DNA of 64,000 nucleotides from Zhongshania aliphaticivorans (GCF_902705855.1 NZ_CACSIJ010000011.1:1-64000); one strand, 5' to 3'; numbered from the stretch's first letter, positions 53,591 through 63,933 are shown. Notes: a model not told the origin generated them from the letters alone. Program-made: numbers and translations.

Positions 53591-54220
53591 GTGGGCGTGG
53601 TTAAACGTACAGGATCTAGTATTACGTGGATGAAGGAACATTTTGATGATCACTACGTCAAAATGGCCCAGAGAGAGGGCTATCGTTCGCGGGCTTGCTA
53701 TAAGCTATTGGAAATTCAGGAAAAAGATCGTCTGATTAAGCCCGGCATGAGTGTGGTTGACTTGGGTAGTGCGCCTGGCGGTTGGTCGCAGGTAGCGGCC
53801 ATGCTGGTGGGGCATCATGGCCAGGTGTTGGCATCTGATATTTTAGAGATGGATACCATCGCCGGCGTGGAGTTTATTCAGGGTGATTTTACCGACGAGG
53901 CTGTAGCCAACGAGCTGATGGCTTTTTTGGGGAATCAGAAGGCAGACCTTGTAATTTCCGATATGGCCCCCAATATGAGTGGTATGAGGGATGTTGATCA
54001 GCCGCAGTCGATGTATTTATGCGAGCTGGCGCTGGACATGGCGAGTTTAGTGTTGCGCCCCGGCGGTGGATTCGTCACCAAAATATTTCAGGGAGAAGGC
54101 TTTGAAGAATATATGCGTCTTCTCCGTGAACGTTTCAGCAAGGTAGTGACTCGTAAACCCGCGGCATCAAGGCCGAGGTCGCGGGAAGTTTACCTAGTAG
54201 CCACCGGTCTGCGCGGCTAA
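53591..54220 (+). CDS. rlmE: 23S rRNA 2'-O-ribose U2552 methyltransferase RlmE (FtsJ/RrmJ)
   Basis: Methylates U2552 of 23S rRNA in the 50S subunit at a late assembly step. The SAM-binding motif [16 protein letters not shown] (about 55-70), [14 protein letters not shown] with the catalytic Asp (about 119-132), and the lysine-bearing [17 protein letters not shown] (about 156-172) define the K-D-K-E family. The N-terminal [18 protein letters not shown] is typical. Starts are GTG at 53591 or 53597; the latter fits the upstream GGGGTG better. Length 207-209. Located before ftsH as in E. coli, where both are heat-shock genes. Confidence 0.96.
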   Translation: MGVVKRTGSSITWMKEHFDDHYVKMAQREGYRSRACYKLLEIQEKDRLIKPGMSVVDLGSAPGGWSQVAAMLVGHHGQVLASDILEMDTIAGVEFIQGDFTDEAVANELMAFLGNQKADLVISDMAPNMSGMRDVDQPQSMYLCELALDMASLVLRPGGGFVTKIFQGEGFEEYMRLLRERFSKVVTRKPAASRPRSREVYLVATGLRG

Positions 54221-54324
54221 ATATTGCGTAGAGGGTGCCCAATTAATGTAGTAGAGTGGGCAAACATTGGGGTTAACTTCCCGTTTTGTGTACTTTGAAA
54301 GCAGAGTAGCGTGAGGATCGGTTT

Positions 54325-56283
54325 TTGAACGATATGGCTAAGAATTTACTGTTGTGGCTGGTTATTGCTGCTGTCTTGTTGACGGTATTTAATAATTTCA
54401 GCGTCCAGTCACCTACTGAGCAGCTTAATTATTCGCAGTTCATTACTGAAGTGCAAAATGAGCGTGTCCGCAAAGTTGTTATTAATGGTTTAGTGATAAG
54501 TGGTGAGCGCAATGACAATAGTCGTTTTGAAAGCGTGCGGCCGCCATTAGATGACCCCAAATTAATCGACGATTTACTACAGCATAATGTGGTTGTTGAA
54601 GGAAGTAAGCCTGAGCGCCAAAGTTTGTGGACTCAGTTGTTGGTGGCAAGTTTTCCAATTTTGATCATTCTTGCGATCTTTATGTTTTTTATGCGGCAGA
54701 TGCAAGGTGGTGCTGGCGGCGGTAAAGGCGGTCCGATGGCCTTTGGTAAGAGCAAGGCGCGCCTATTAAGTGAAGACCAAATTAAAACCACTTTCGCCGA
54801 TGTGGCGGGTGTGGATGAAGCGAAAGAAGACGTTCAAGAGTTAGTAGAGTTCTTGCGCGATCCTGGTAAATTCCAGCGTTTGGGCGGCCGTATTCCACGC
54901 GGCGTATTGATGGTCGGCCCACCGGGTACTGGTAAAACCTTGTTGGCAAAAGCGATTGCTGGCGAAGCGAAAGTGCCGTTCTTCTCTATTTCTGGTTCTG
55001 ACTTTGTTGAAATGTTTGTTGGTGTTGGTGCGTCGCGCGTGCGAGATATGTTCGAGCAAGCGAAAAAACAGGCGCCCTGCATTATCTTTATCGATGAGAT
55101 CGATGCGGTAGGCCGTCACCGTGGTGCCGGTATGGGGGGCGGTCATGATGAGCGCGAGCAAACACTGAACCAGTTGCTGGTTGAGATGGACGGTTTTGAA
55201 GCAAATGACGGCGTTATTGTTATTGCTGCAACTAACCGCCCCGATGTGCTTGATCCTGCACTATTGCGTCCCGGTCGTTTTGACCGTCAGGTTGTAGTGG
55301 GTTTGCCAGATATTCGTGGCCGCGAACAAATCTTAAAAGTGCATATGCGCAAATTGCCGCTGGGTGATGACGTTGAGGCGTCAATTATTGCCCGTGGTAC
55401 ACCTGGTTTCTCTGGCGCAGACCTTGCCAACCTTGCGAATGAGGCGGCTCTGTTTGCCGCTCGTGGTAATTCACGCTTGGTTAGCATGGAGCAATTCAAT
55501 CTAGCGAAAGATAAAATCATGATGGGCGCTGAGCGCAAGTCCATGGTGATGTCAGATAAAGAAAAATTGAATACCGCTTATCATGAAGCTGGTCATGCGA
55601 TTGTTGGTCGTACGGTGCCTGAGCATGATCCTGTTTATAAAGTAAGCATTATTCCCCGTGGCCGCGCCTTGGGTGTGACCATGTTCCTGCCAGAAGAAGA
55701 CCGTTACAGCTTGAGTCGTCGGCACATCACTAGCCAGATTTGCTCTTTATTTGGCGGTCGAATTGCAGAAGAAATGACCCTGGGGCCAGATGGTGTGACC
55801 ACGGGCGCCTCTAACGATATTCAGCGTGCAACTGATATCGCTCGTAAGATGGTGACCAAGTGGGGCTTGTCAGACAAGATGGGGCCGTTGATGTATGACG
55901 ATGCTGAGGAAGAGGTTTTCCTTGGTCGTTCAGCGGGGCAGCAAGGTAAAAGTTTTTCTGGTGAAACTGCTAGGCAGATTGATGAAGAGGTTCGGCGCAT
56001 TATTGACGAGTGCTATGAAAGTGCGCGGAAAATTCTTGAAGAGCATCGCGGTAAGTTAGATGTAATGGCTGATGCTTTGATGACATATGAAACCATAGAT
56101 GCCAAACAAATAGACGATATTATGTCTGGTCGTGCTCCGCGTAAACCTGCGGGGTGGGATGACGATGATCGTCGTGGCGGCCATAAGGCAGAGGCTGCTG
56201 AGGGCGATACTGACGCTGGACCTAGCGATGACAAAAAGAATCGTCCAGAAGACCCTTTTGTTGGCTCGGTGAGCGATCACTGA
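54325..56283 (+). CDS. ftsH: ATP-dependent zinc metalloprotease FtsH
   Basis: Membrane-anchored AAA+ protease that degrades misassembled membrane proteins and short-lived regulators such as RpoH and LpxC. The TTG at 54325 has GAGGAT eight bases upstream and is preferred to ATG 54334 ([12 protein letters not shown]). Two membrane segments (about 5-25 and 108-128) flank a periplasmic domain. The AAA module has [14 protein letters not shown] (about 197-210), [13 protein letters not shown] (about 253) and the second-region RPGRFDRQV. The protease has the zinc motif [10 protein letters not shown] (about 420). Length 652, with an acidic, poorly conserved tail. Confidence 0.97.
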   Translation: MNDMAKNLLLWLVIAAVLLTVFNNFSVQSPTEQLNYSQFITEVQNERVRKVVINGLVISGERNDNSRFESVRPPLDDPKLIDDLLQHNVVVEGSKPERQSLWTQLLVASFPILIILAIFMFFMRQMQGGAGGGKGGPMAFGKSKARLLSEDQIKTTFADVAGVDEAKEDVQELVEFLRDPGKFQRLGGRIPRGVLMVGPPGTGKTLLAKAIAGEAKVPFFSISGSDFVEMFVGVGASRVRDMFEQAKKQAPCIIFIDEIDAVGRHRGAGMGGGHDEREQTLNQLLVEMDGFEANDGVIVIAATNRPDVLDPALLRPGRFDRQVVVGLPDIRGREQILKVHMRKLPLGDDVEASIIARGTPGFSGADLANLANEAALFAARGNSRLVSMEQFNLAKDKIMMGAERKSMVMSDKEKLNTAYHEAGHAIVGRTVPEHDPVYKVSIIPRGRALGVTMFLPEEDRYSLSRRHITSQICSLFGGRIAEEMTLGPDGVTTGASNDIQRATDIARKMVTKWGLSDKMGPLMYDDAEEEVFLGRSAGQQGKSFSGETARQIDEEVRRIIDECYESARKILEEHRGKLDVMADALMTYETIDAKQIDDIMSGRAPRKPAGWDDDDRRGGHKAEAAEGDTDAGPSDDKKNRPEDPFVGSVSDH

Positions 56284-56290
56284 GTTTGCA

Positions 56291-57172
56291 ATGAACTCCT
56301 TTGTAAGCCAATGGTCACCGCAGCTCCGCTGCGGTGCTCGCTTATTAGACTTAAGCGAGCCGAAGGTGATGGCGATTATTAACGTTACCCCTGATTCATT
56401 TTCCGATGGTGGTGTATTTCACGCCGGCAGTGTTTTGCTTGAAAAAGTGCTGCGCCGAGTTGATGAGGTGTGTCAGCAGGGCGCCGCGCTGGTAGATATT
56501 GGCGGCGAGTCAACGCGACCGGGTTCGATGGCGATCACTGCTGAAGAAGAGTGTGATCGGGTGTTGGCGGTGGTCGAGGCTATCACGCAGCGTTTTGACA
56601 CGATTGTTTCGGTCGATACCAGTACCCCGCAAGTGATTCGCGGCGCGGCGCAGTTGGGTGCAAATTTAATTAATGATGTGCGGGCGTTGTCGCGGTTTGG
56701 TGCTATAGATGCTGCCGTAGAGAGTGGTTTGCCGGTGTGTTTAATGCACATGCAGGGTGATCCAAGCTCAATGCAGAGAAGTCCAACATATCAAAATATT
56801 TTTGATGAGGTCGCTGCATTTCTTCAAGAGCGTGTTGCGGTGTGTGTGGCGGCGGGTGTCGCGCGTGAGCAAATATTACTCGACCCTGGTTTTGGTTTTG
56901 GCAAAACCGTGGAGCATAATTTGGAATTGTTTCGTCGTTTGCCGAGTTTTGTTGAGTTGGGTTTTCCAGTGTTGGTTGGGGTTTCAAGAAAATCTATGTT
57001 AGGTGCGCTTACTGGCCGAGCGGTTGAGGAAAGATTGGCTGGGAGCGTGGCAATGGCGGCGATGGCGGTAGAACGCGGCGCACATATTCTTCGCGTGCAT
57101 GATGTTAAAGAAACCGTCGATGCAGTAAAGCTTGCAAGCGCAGTGAAGTCTGAGAGCTGTAATAATGACTAG
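56291..57172 (+). CDS. folP: Dihydropteroate synthase
   Basis: Condenses 6-hydroxymethyl-dihydropterin pyrophosphate with p-aminobenzoate in folate synthesis; target of sulfonamides. Signature motifs are [16 protein letters not shown] (about 26-41), [13 protein letters not shown] (about 67) and the second signature [20 protein letters not shown], followed by GVSRKSMLG (about 230). Length 293, a little longer than the common 280. It lies eight bases after ftsH and overlaps glmM by eight bases; ftsH-folP-glmM is a conserved cluster. Confidence 0.97.
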   Translation: MNSFVSQWSPQLRCGARLLDLSEPKVMAIINVTPDSFSDGGVFHAGSVLLEKVLRRVDEVCQQGAALVDIGGESTRPGSMAITAEEECDRVLAVVEAITQRFDTIVSVDTSTPQVIRGAAQLGANLINDVRALSRFGAIDAAVESGLPVCLMHMQGDPSSMQRSPTYQNIFDEVAAFLQERVAVCVAAGVAREQILLDPGFGFGKTVEHNLELFRRLPSFVELGFPVLVGVSRKSMLGALTGRAVEERLAGSVAMAAMAVERGAHILRVHDVKETVDAVKLASAVKSESCNND

Positions 57173-58499
57173 AAAGTATTTCGGCACCGATGGGGTTCGT
57201 GGTCGCGTTGGTGAGGGTGCAATCACCCCTGAATTTGTTTTGAAATTGGGTTGGGCTGTTGGGCAGGTGTTCGCCCGCGAAGGTCGAAGTAAGGTCATTA
57301 TTGGCAAAGACACCCGTATTTCAGGTTATATGTTTGAGTCGGCGTTAGAGGCGGGCTTGGTTGCGGCTGGTGTTGACGTCTTGCTATTGGGGCCAATGCC
57401 AACACCGGCTATTGCTTATTTAACAAGAACATTTCAAGCGCGCGCGGGGATTGTGATCAGCGCGAGCCACAATCCCTATTATGATAATGGGATTAAGTTT
57501 TTTTCTGCCGATGGTACCAAGTTACCTGACGAGCTTGAGATTGCGATTGAAGAGGCTATTGATGCCAGCATGACGACGGTTGAGTCTGCGAAATTGGGCA
57601 AGGTGCGCCGCATTGACGACGCCGCAGGCCGCTATATTGAATACTGTAAATCTACCGCCCAGACGGGTCTGTCGCTGGCGGGTTTAAAAATTGTTCTCGA
57701 TTGTGCTCATGGTGCAACCTACCACGTTGCCCCTGCGGTGTTTGCTGAGTTGGGTGCCGAGGTTGTGCTCATAGGTGTGTCGCCAGATGGTCTGAATATC
57801 AACGCTAAAGTCGGCTCCACTCATCCTGCTGGTATGCAGGAGCGAGTTGTTCAAGAGTGCGCAGATTTTGGTATCGCTTTTGACGGTGACGGTGATCGCG
57901 TTGTGTTTGCAGATGCGTCGGGTGAGTTGGTTGATGGCGATGAATTGTTGTACATCATCGCGGCGGAACAGCTTCGCCGAGGTGAGCGCTGTGAGGGTGT
58001 TGTTGGCACTCTGATGTCAAATCTTGGTTTCGAGCTGGCATTAAAAGCCCTAGGTGTTTCGTTTGAGCGTGCTCAAGTTGGCGATCGCTACGTAAAAGAA
58101 AAAATGAATGCTCTGGGGTGGCGCTTGGGTGGTGAAAATTCGGGCCATATTATTTGTGGTGATGTGAGTACTACGGGTGATGGGATTGTTGCTGCTCTGA
58201 AGGTGGTGCAGGCGGTGAAGGCGAGTGGCAAAAGTTTGCTCGAGCTACGAAAGCCGGTGAAGAAATTCCCGCAAATTATGCAGAATATTCGCATACAAAA
58301 GCCGATGGATCTTAATCATTCGGAATTGCGTGCAGCGGTAGAGCAGGTTGAGCTGGAATTAGCAGGGCGAGGCAGGGTATTATTGCGCGCCTCAGGCACT
58401 GAGCCCTTGGTGCGAGTCATGGTTGAGGGCGAGAACGGCACCCAAGTTGCAGACTTGTGTCAGCGCCTGACAGACAAGGTGCAAAAGCTTTCATCATAA
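57165..58499 (+). CDS. glmM: Phosphoglucosamine mutase
   Basis: Converts glucosamine-6-phosphate to glucosamine-1-phosphate on the way to UDP-GlcNAc for peptidoglycan and lipopolysaccharide. The phosphoserine loop [16 protein letters not shown] (Ser about 101), metal loop [12 protein letters not shown] (about 241), sugar-binding [12 protein letters not shown] (about 323) and phosphate-binding [15 protein letters not shown] (about 406) mark the four alpha-D-phosphohexomutase domains. Length 444, as in other GlmM proteins. Translation overlaps folP. Confidence 0.97.
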   Translation: MTRKYFGTDGVRGRVGEGAITPEFVLKLGWAVGQVFAREGRSKVIIGKDTRISGYMFESALEAGLVAAGVDVLLLGPMPTPAIAYLTRTFQARAGIVISASHNPYYDNGIKFFSADGTKLPDELEIAIEEAIDASMTTVESAKLGKVRRIDDAAGRYIEYCKSTAQTGLSLAGLKIVLDCAHGATYHVAPAVFAELGAEVVLIGVSPDGLNINAKVGSTHPAGMQERVVQECADFGIAFDGDGDRVVFADASGELVDGDELLYIIAAEQLRRGERCEGVVGTLMSNLGFELALKALGVSFERAQVGDRYVKEKMNALGWRLGGENSGHIICGDVSTTGDGIVAALKVVQAVKASGKSLLELRKPVKKFPQIMQNIRIQKPMDLNHSELRAAVEQVELELAGRGRVLLRASGTEPLVRVMVEGENGTQVADLCQRLTDKVQKLSS

Positions 58500-58571
58500 G
58501 TGATGGCTGTTCTTGTATGTATTTATAAGTTTATGTAAGATTGGCGCCCATTTTGCGCTAAGGGAAATGGC

Positions 58572-59327
58572 ATGCGGAGTAATCTCGTAGCAGGAAACTG
58601 GAAGATGTGTGGCAATAGCGCCAGCATTGGAAAGTTGGTGGCGGAATTGAGAGCGTCTTTACCTGCTGAGCCTGGAGTTGATATCGCGGTTTTTCCTCCC
58701 TCGGTGTATTTAGCGCAGGTGCTAACAGGTTTAAGTGGCTCGCCGGTTGCAGTCGGTAATCAGAACGTTTGTGATCAAGCTAATGATGGTGCATTTACGG
58801 GTGAGGTGTCTGCCTCAATGCTGGCTGATGTCGGTTGTCGTTATGTCATTGTTGGGCATTCTGAGCGCCGTGCAATGTATGCAGAAACCAGCGAACAAGT
58901 TGCAGAAAAGGCTAGGCAGGCTCTATTGCAGGGGTTGATACCTTTGGTATGTGTCGGTGAAACTGAGGCACAGCGTGATGAGGGTGCAACTTTAGAAGTT
59001 ATTTCAGCCCAGCTTAAGCCAATTTTTTCGGCCTTAAGTGTAGAGCAGTTACAGTTAATTGTAGTTGCCTACGAGCCGGTTTGGGCGATTGGCACAGGTA
59101 AGACGGCAAGTCCCGCTCAAGCTCAAGAAGTGCACGCGTTTATTCGTGCGCTGTTTGCAAAGAAAAGTGAGCAATTGGCGAAGGGTTTGCGAATTCTGTA
59201 CGGCGGCAGCGTAAAGGCCGCCAATGCAGGTGAATTGTTCGCTCAGGCGGATATTGATGGCGGTTTAGTTGGTGGTGCGTCACTTGATGCACAGGAATTT
59301 TCCGCAATATGTCGGGCGGCGGAGTAA
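58572..59327 (+). CDS. tpiA: Triosephosphate isomerase
   Basis: Interconverts dihydroxyacetone phosphate and glyceraldehyde-3-phosphate in glycolysis/gluconeogenesis. The TIM barrel has VAGNWKMCGN (Lys about 11), the catalytic His in VIVGHSERRAMY (about 95), the catalytic Glu in VVAYEPVWAIGTGKTAS (about 168) with its closing loop, and the phosphate-binding LYGGSVKAANA (about 213). Length 251. Its stop overlaps the secG start (TAATG), so the two are coupled. Confidence 0.98.
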   Translation: MRSNLVAGNWKMCGNSASIGKLVAELRASLPAEPGVDIAVFPPSVYLAQVLTGLSGSPVAVGNQNVCDQANDGAFTGEVSASMLADVGCRYVIVGHSERRAMYAETSEQVAEKARQALLQGLIPLVCVGETEAQRDEGATLEVISAQLKPIFSALSVEQLQLIVVAYEPVWAIGTGKTASPAQAQEVHAFIRALFAKKSEQLAKGLRILYGGSVKAANAGELFAQADIDGGLVGGASLDAQEFSAICRAAE

Positions 59328-59707
59328 TGGAACAAATTATATTAATCGTACATGTGTTGGCTGGTCTTTCCATTATTGGTTTGATTTTAGTTCAGCAAGG
59401 TAAAGGCGCAGATATGGGGGCTTCGTTTGGCTCCGGTGCGTCGCAAACTTTATTTGGTAGCAGTGGTAGTGGTAATGCTTTAACTCGGGCCACAGCAGTT
59501 TTGGCGACGGTGTTTTTTATTACTAGCTTGTCCCTTGCCTATGTTGCTAAGCAGCGCAGTGGCGTTGACGAAGATATTATTGATGTGCCGGTGTTGCAGG
59601 AAAGTCGTGATGTTGCTCCTGTGGGCGATGACAGTATGCCATCGCAAGAGGGCGACACTGAATCAGATATGCCAGTAACAAGTGATATGCCGGCAGCAGC
59701 CGAGTAA
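59327..59707 (+). CDS. secG: Protein-export membrane subunit SecG
   Basis: Small inner-membrane component of the SecYEG translocon. The ATG at 59327 overlaps the tpiA stop and has GGCGGAG upstream; the longest frame starts six codons earlier. Two transmembrane segments, LIVHVLAGLSIIGLILVQQG (about 5-24) and ATAVLATVFFITSLSLAYVA (about 51-70), flank the cytoplasmic GADMGASFGSGASQTLFGS loop, which is diagnostic. The acidic tail (about 75-126) is longer than in E. coli. tRNA-Leu follows directly, as in E. coli. Confidence 0.96.
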   Translation: MEQIILIVHVLAGLSIIGLILVQQGKGADMGASFGSGASQTLFGSSGSGNALTRATAVLATVFFITSLSLAYVAKQRSGVDEDIIDVPVLQESRDVAPVGDDSMPSQEGDTESDMPVTSDMPAAAE

Positions 59708-59713
59708 AAATTT

Positions 59714-59799
59714 GCCGAAGTGGTGGAATTGGTAGACACGCCATCTTGAGGGGGTGGTGAGCATAGCTCGTGCGGGTTCAAGTCCCGCCTTCGGCACCA
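59714..59799 (+). tRNA. leuU: tRNA-Leu (anticodon GAG)
   Basis: GCCGAAG acceptor pairs with CTTCGGC, discriminator A and an encoded CCA. D-arm TGGTGGAATTGGTAGACA, anticodon loop CTTGAGG (GAG), a long class II variable arm GGTGAGCATAGCTCGT-like, and T-arm GCGGGTTCAAGTCCCGC are all present. 86 nt. It sits between secG and a terminator, the same location as leuU in E. coli. Confidence 0.95.
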
Positions 59800-59807
59800 A
59801 AAAATGT

Positions 59808-59840
59808 AAAGGGGATCTGCATCGCAGATCCCCTTTTTTA
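59808..59840 (+). terminator. Rho-independent terminator after tRNA-Leu
   Basis: GGGGATCTGC and GCAGATCCCC pair perfectly around a three-base ATC loop, followed by TTTTTT. Confidence 0.93.
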
Positions 59841-59911
59841 TTGTCTTTCTGTTTAATATCGATAAGTATGTTCAAAAGGATGCTGGGCAAGAATACGTAA
59901 AGGATATGAGT

Positions 59912-61681
59912 ATGGATGCTGGGGGTGGGCAAGGGGCCTTGCAGGGTGGGCAGGCAGTTCGGGAGTTTCGGCCAAGAATTTCTCCTGACATTTCATCAGA
60001 GCTTTTGGATTTGGATCCTTTGCTTAATGCCAAGTGGCAGGTCACGGTGAGTGCAGCGTTTAAAAGGCTGAGTGGGGATGAGCGTAAATACGCCTATTAT
60101 CGTTATCTTGCCCCAAAGGGCATAAGGATAGACGCCGAGAATAAGCGGCTTACCTTTGCGGGGCGGCCTAGCCTGGCAGAGATAAAGCTTAAGCTAGGTT
60201 CTTCAAAGCTTATTGCCATTGCTAATAAACTTGAGGCAGTGCTTGCGACATTAAGCGATTTGCGTGATGCGATTCCTTATGTTGATTTGCTTGAAGCTAG
60301 TCTTTCTTTGATCAACGATTTTCACTCTGAAGAGGATTTGCAGCAGATCCGTTTAAAGCGGGCATTGCGGCAGGCTTTTTTGGATGAGCTCGTTATGTTA
60401 ACTCGATCTGCGCCAATGGTTGTGCCGACGACCCACCGGGGGCTAAGTTCTGGGGCGGTACGTGATTTTGTCATTGAAGTGTATCTAAAGCAGCAAATGC
60501 TCGGTTATCGCTTTAGAGTGCGGCCGGCAGAAGAGTTGAAGTTGCATGCGAATGCATTTATTAGAGATGAGATTGCCGGCGAGGCCTGTATTCGGCAGTG
60601 CGAGTTCGTGTCTTGTGAGCGATATCTGTTTTTGATCGGTCCGGTAAGGAGTTTCTCCCTTAATCCGTATTCGGCGCGCCGGTTTCTGTATGAAGATGTG
60701 TTGTTAAATGGCAGTGCCGTTTTCTTTAATGGTATGGCGATCCCGTTTGTTTCCTTGGAAAAAGACGAGATTTTAAAGCATTTATCGTGGTCCCTCAGTC
60801 GGGTCGTTACGGTCGAGCGCCAAGTTAGTGCTGGTGTCATGGCGATTATGGATGCGGCGCACAAGACGCGGGTGGAATTGCTGCTTCCGCTTTTAGCCGA
60901 GGATATTGCAGCGGACGGTGCTGGCTACGGAATGGCGGTTGCTGGCAAGCTGAAAGTGTTTGAAGAGCTGTTGGTAAATAATGTATTGGTCAAATTGCCT
61001 CAGGCGCTGCGTGTCTTTGCTAGAACAAATGATGATCATGACTATCTGTTTTTTAATTTGCATGCGTATTTTCTGCAGTTAGCGGCAGATGTTCGGGATT
61101 TTAGTGGGCGATCCTCCTTGGTGTTGAGTGATTCGGTTGAAGAGTTGGAGTTGTGCATATTGAGTTATCTGCGTTTGCTGGAAAAACGACGAGATAAGGT
61201 TTTTTCTCTGAGTTTGCGGGAGGACCCCGTGGCACTTGATGATGCGAAGTTGCCATTGCAAGAGTTTAGGGGCTTGGTAAAAGGTTTTGTTCCGAAGGCG
61301 CGCCAACTTGCTCTGAAGCGGCAGCAAATACAGGAGGTATTACTTGCTCCTTCTGGTGGGGTTGGGCGTTTCCTTGATAATACGTTTAATCGCACGGAAA
61401 GGCGTGGCTTGGAGTTTGAGCGACTGGAGCGCGACCTGGCTTTGCAGAAGAAGCAGTGTCTAGTGGGTTTGATTCGTATATGTAAGCGTTATCCAGAATT
61501 AACAGTCTATCTTGAGTTGGAGGGTTTGGTTGTGGCTGACGAGGCGCTGCGGAGATACGCGTTGCCTGCGGGACAGGATGGGCTTGGTCAGCTGCCTAGG
61601 CTGGTAACGCTATGGGAGGATCAGCTGGCTTTTGATTTTGAGGTCATTGCGGAGCGATTGGGTGTTGTTGTGAGTATGTAG
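59912..61681 (+). CDS. Uncharacterised 589-residue protein inserted between tRNA-Leu and rimP
   Basis: I do not recognise the family. It is a soluble-looking, Leu/Arg-rich alpha-helical protein with no signal peptide, no transmembrane segment and no nucleotide-binding motif. The N-terminal 25 residues are Gly/Gln-rich. KRLSGDERKYAYYRYLAPKG (about 52-71) reads like a conserved core, and several leucine-rich helical blocks follow (about 95-150, 340-420, 420-460), with a Lys/Arg-rich helical patch at about 460-480. The ATG at 59912 is chosen because AAAGG lies eight bases upstream; ATG 59906 is too close to it. The gene follows a strong terminator and precedes the strong rimP promoter, so it must have its own promoter. 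Its position inside a highly conserved block marks it as a lineage-specific gene. Confidence 0.8.
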   Translation: MDAGGGQGALQGGQAVREFRPRISPDISSELLDLDPLLNAKWQVTVSAAFKRLSGDERKYAYYRYLAPKGIRIDAENKRLTFAGRPSLAEIKLKLGSSKLIAIANKLEAVLATLSDLRDAIPYVDLLEASLSLINDFHSEEDLQQIRLKRALRQAFLDELVMLTRSAPMVVPTTHRGLSSGAVRDFVIEVYLKQQMLGYRFRVRPAEELKLHANAFIRDEIAGEACIRQCEFVSCERYLFLIGPVRSFSLNPYSARRFLYEDVLLNGSAVFFNGMAIPFVSLEKDEILKHLSWSLSRVVTVERQVSAGVMAIMDAAHKTRVELLLPLLAEDIAADGAGYGMAVAGKLKVFEELLVNNVLVKLPQALRVFARTNDDHDYLFFNLHAYFLQLAADVRDFSGRSSLVLSDSVEELELCILSYLRLLEKRRDKVFSLSLREDPVALDDAKLPLQEFRGLVKGFVPKARQLALKRQQIQEVLLAPSGGVGRFLDNTFNRTERRGLEFERLERDLALQKKQCLVGLIRICKRYPELTVYLELEGLVVADEALRRYALPAGQDGLGQLPRLVTLWEDQLAFDFEVIAERLGVVVSM

Positions 61682-61711
61682 GTGGAGTACCGTTGGGGCG
61701 GAGGACTTACC

Positions 61712-61740
61712 TTGACCTATGCTCGTTTGGCGAATATAAT
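61712..61740 (+). promoter_or_regulatory. Strong sigma-70 promoter of the rimP-nusA-infB operon
   Basis: TTGACC (61712-61717), a 17-base spacer and a perfect TATAAT (61735-61740). Transcription would begin near 61747, about 180 bases before rimP. Confidence 0.9.
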
Positions 61741-61829
61741 GCGCCTCCTGATATGAGGTAGCGGCAATGGTTTTAAGGGCTTCCTCCAAGCGTAGGGTGA
61801 CTTCGCTTTTATTGATCAGAAGTTTTTAG

Positions 61830-61855
61830 AAGCCCCTTCCATAGGGGCTTTTTCG
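61830..61855 (+). terminator. Intrinsic terminator in the rimP leader
   Basis: AAGCCCC-TTCCAT-AGGGGCTT followed by TTTTT, roughly 85-105 bases after the predicted transcription start. It would produce a short leader RNA of about 105 nt if active. Confidence 0.85.
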
Positions 61856-61890
61856 TATCGCTAAAGGGCGTGCGTCAAAGAATTTCGATG

Positions 61891-61911
61891 TGGGCCTTGG
61901 GCCCATTTTTT
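61891..61911 (+). terminator. Second terminator-like hairpin just before rimP
   Basis: TGGGCC-TTG-GGCCCA with six T residues immediately after, ending about 18 bases before the chosen rimP start. Together with the hairpin at 61830 it makes a two-step leader. Confidence 0.7.
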
Positions 61912-61928
61912 ATTGGTGGGTAGTGAAC

Positions 61929-62384
61929 TTGTCCAACAAGACCGTCAAGCTAGAAGAATTATTAAGGCCGGGAGTGGAAGCTCTCGGCTACGAGTTATGG
62001 GGTCTGGATTACCAGTCTCATGGCCGTCACACGATGCTACGTGTGTATATTGATAGCGAGAAAGGTATTGGTGTTGATGACTGTGCTAAAGCAAGTCATC
62101 AGATCAGCGGTGTGATGGACGTCGAAGATCCCATAGCGGGTGAATATAACCTCGAGGTGTCATCGCCAGGAATGGATAGACCATTGTTTACCTTGGCGCA
62201 ATTTGAGCAGTATGTAGGTAGTGATGTAAGTGTTCGTTTACGCACCTCTTTTGAGGGGCGGCGTAAATTTCTTGGTCGCCTGATGGGGATTGAGGATGGT
62301 GATGTAGTAGTGATGGTTGAGGAGCATGATTATTTGCTTCCTTTCGATCAGATCGATAAAGCGAATGTCGTGCCTCGGTTTTAA
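61929..62384 (+). CDS. rimP: Ribosome maturation factor RimP
   Basis: Needed for maturation of the 30S ribosomal subunit. The start is placed at TTG 61929 (MSNKTVKLEELLRPGVEALG), eight bases after GGTGGG; the longest frame, from ATG 61890, would run through a terminator hairpin. N-terminal domain motifs include YELWGLDYQSHGRHTMLRVY and the central VSSPGMDRPLFTLAQFEQYV block (about 83-102), which is diagnostic. The C-terminal SH3-like part ends LPFDQIDKANVVPRF. Length about 151, normal. First gene of rimP-nusA-infB. Confidence 0.93.
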   Translation: MSNKTVKLEELLRPGVEALGYELWGLDYQSHGRHTMLRVYIDSEKGIGVDDCAKASHQISGVMDVEDPIAGEYNLEVSSPGMDRPLFTLAQFEQYVGSDVSVRLRTSFEGRRKFLGRLMGIEDGDVVVMVEEHDYLLPFDQIDKANVVPRF

Positions 62385-62430
62385 TCGGGGTTAATGATTT
62401 CAAATAGCCGGCTGCGGAAAGAGGCGGATA

Positions 62431-63933
62431 ATGAGTAAAGAAATATTGCTGGTAGTTGAGGCCGTATCGAACGAAAAAGGTGTTTCTAAAACCATCATTT
62501 TCGAAGCGATTGAGCAGGCATTGGCAACAGCCGCCAAAAAGCGTTACGACGAAGACTCTGAAATTCGTGTGGTGATTGATCGTCACACAGGGGATTATCA
62601 GACGTTTCGCAGTTGGTTAGTTATGCCTGACGATGAGATGGCGCTGCTGGGTACTCAGTTAACAATTGAAGAAGCGCACGAGTACAGCACCGATTTAAAA
62701 GCGGGCGACACCCACGAAGAAGTCGTTGAAAACGTCGGCTTTGGTCGTATTGCTGCGCAAACAGCCAAACAAGTTATTGTGCAGAAAGTGCGCGAGGCTG
62801 AGCGAGCGCAAATCGTTGATGAATACCGTAGCCGCGTTGGCGAGCTGATTAACGGTACTGTCAAAAAAGTGACCCGCGACAGTATTATTGTCGATCTTGG
62901 TAATAACGCAGAGGCATTATTGCCCCGTGAAGAATTAGTTGGTCGAGAAGTGTTTCGGATCAATGATCGGGTTCGCGCTATTTTGGCTGATGTGCGTCCA
63001 GAGGCTCGCGGTCCACAGTTGTTTTTAAGTCGCGCATGTCCAGAAATGCTCATCGAACTGTTTAAAATCGAAGTGCCTGAAGTTTCTGAAGACGTTATTG
63101 AAATTCGTGCGGCTGCTCGTGACCCAGGTTCGCGGGCAAAAATTGCAGTAAAAACCAATGATGGTCGTATTGATCCCGTTGGCGCCTGTGTTGGTATGCG
63201 TGGTTCGCGTGTACAGGCAGTATCTGGTGAGTTGGGTAATGAGCGCGTTGACATTATTTTGTGGGACGACAACCCTGCTCAGTTAGTTATCAATGCAATG
63301 GCGCCTGCTGAAGTAGAGTCTATTGTCGTCGATGAAGACACTCACACCATGGACGTTGGTGTGGCAGATGACAATCTTGCGCAGGCAATTGGTCGTGCAG
63401 GTCAAAATGTTCGCCTTGCTGGTCAGTTAACTGGCTGGACTATCAATGTGATGAGCATTGAGGAAATGGGCGCCAAGCACGAGCAGGAATCTGGACAAGT
63501 TATTAGCTATTTTGTTGACGCCCTAGATATTGGTGAAGACATTGCTGAAGTGCTGGTGGAAGAGGGTTTCACAACCTTGGAAGAGGTTGCCTACGTACCG
63601 CTTGAAGAAATGATGTCTATAGAAGGCTTTGACGAAGAGTTAGCGCAAGAGCTGCGTGCTCGCGCTAAAGATGCCTTGTTGACTCAAGCGATAGCCAGTG
63701 AAGAAAAATTAGAGAGCGCCGAACCGGCTGAAGACCTGTTAACAATGGATGGCATGGAAAAGCATCTCGCTTTTATCCTTGCTAGCCGTGGCGTTGTAAC
63801 GATGGAGGATCTGGCCGAACAGGCTGTTGAAGATCTTCTCGACATTGAAGACATGACTGAAGAACGGGCTGGTGAGTTAATTATGACTGCCCGTGCTCCG
63901 TGGTTTGCAGACGAAGACGAATCTGCAAAATAA
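62431..63933 (+). CDS. nusA: Transcription termination/antitermination factor NusA
   Basis: Binds RNA polymerase and modulates pausing, termination and antitermination. The N-terminal domain begins [18 protein letters not shown], followed by S1 (about 132-200, [20 protein letters not shown]), KH1/KH2 (about 200-345, [20 protein letters not shown] and [19 protein letters not shown]) and two acidic repeats (about 365-425 and 435-495, [20 protein letters not shown]) that bind the polymerase alpha subunit. The 500-residue length matches the gammaproteobacterial type. Preceded by rimP (46 bases) and followed by infB (30 bases). Confidence 0.98.
   Translation: MSKEILLVVEAVSNEKGVSKTIIFEAIEQALATAAKKRYDEDSEIRVVIDRHTGDYQTFRSWLVMPDDEMALLGTQLTIEEAHEYSTDLKAGDTHEEVVENVGFGRIAAQTAKQVIVQKVREAERAQIVDEYRSRVGELINGTVKKVTRDSIIVDLGNNAEALLPREELVGREVFRINDRVRAILADVRPEARGPQLFLSRACPEMLIELFKIEVPEVSEDVIEIRAAARDPGSRAKIAVKTNDGRIDPVGACVGMRGSRVQAVSGELGNERVDIILWDDNPAQLVINAMAPAEVESIVVDEDTHTMDVGVADDNLAQAIGRAGQNVRLAGQLTGWTINVMSIEEMGAKHEQESGQVISYFVDALDIGEDIAEVLVEEGFTTLEEVAYVPLEEMMSIEGFDEELAQELRARAKDALLTQAIASEEKLESAEPAEDLLTMDGMEKHLAFILASRGVVTMEDLAEQAVEDLLDIEDMTEERAGELIMTARAPWFADEDESAK

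Noticed and set aside
61740-61930. tRNA-fMet (metY) ahead of rimP as in E. coli
   Set aside because: The leader has no cloverleaf, CAT anticodon arm or CCA end; it holds two terminator hairpins instead.
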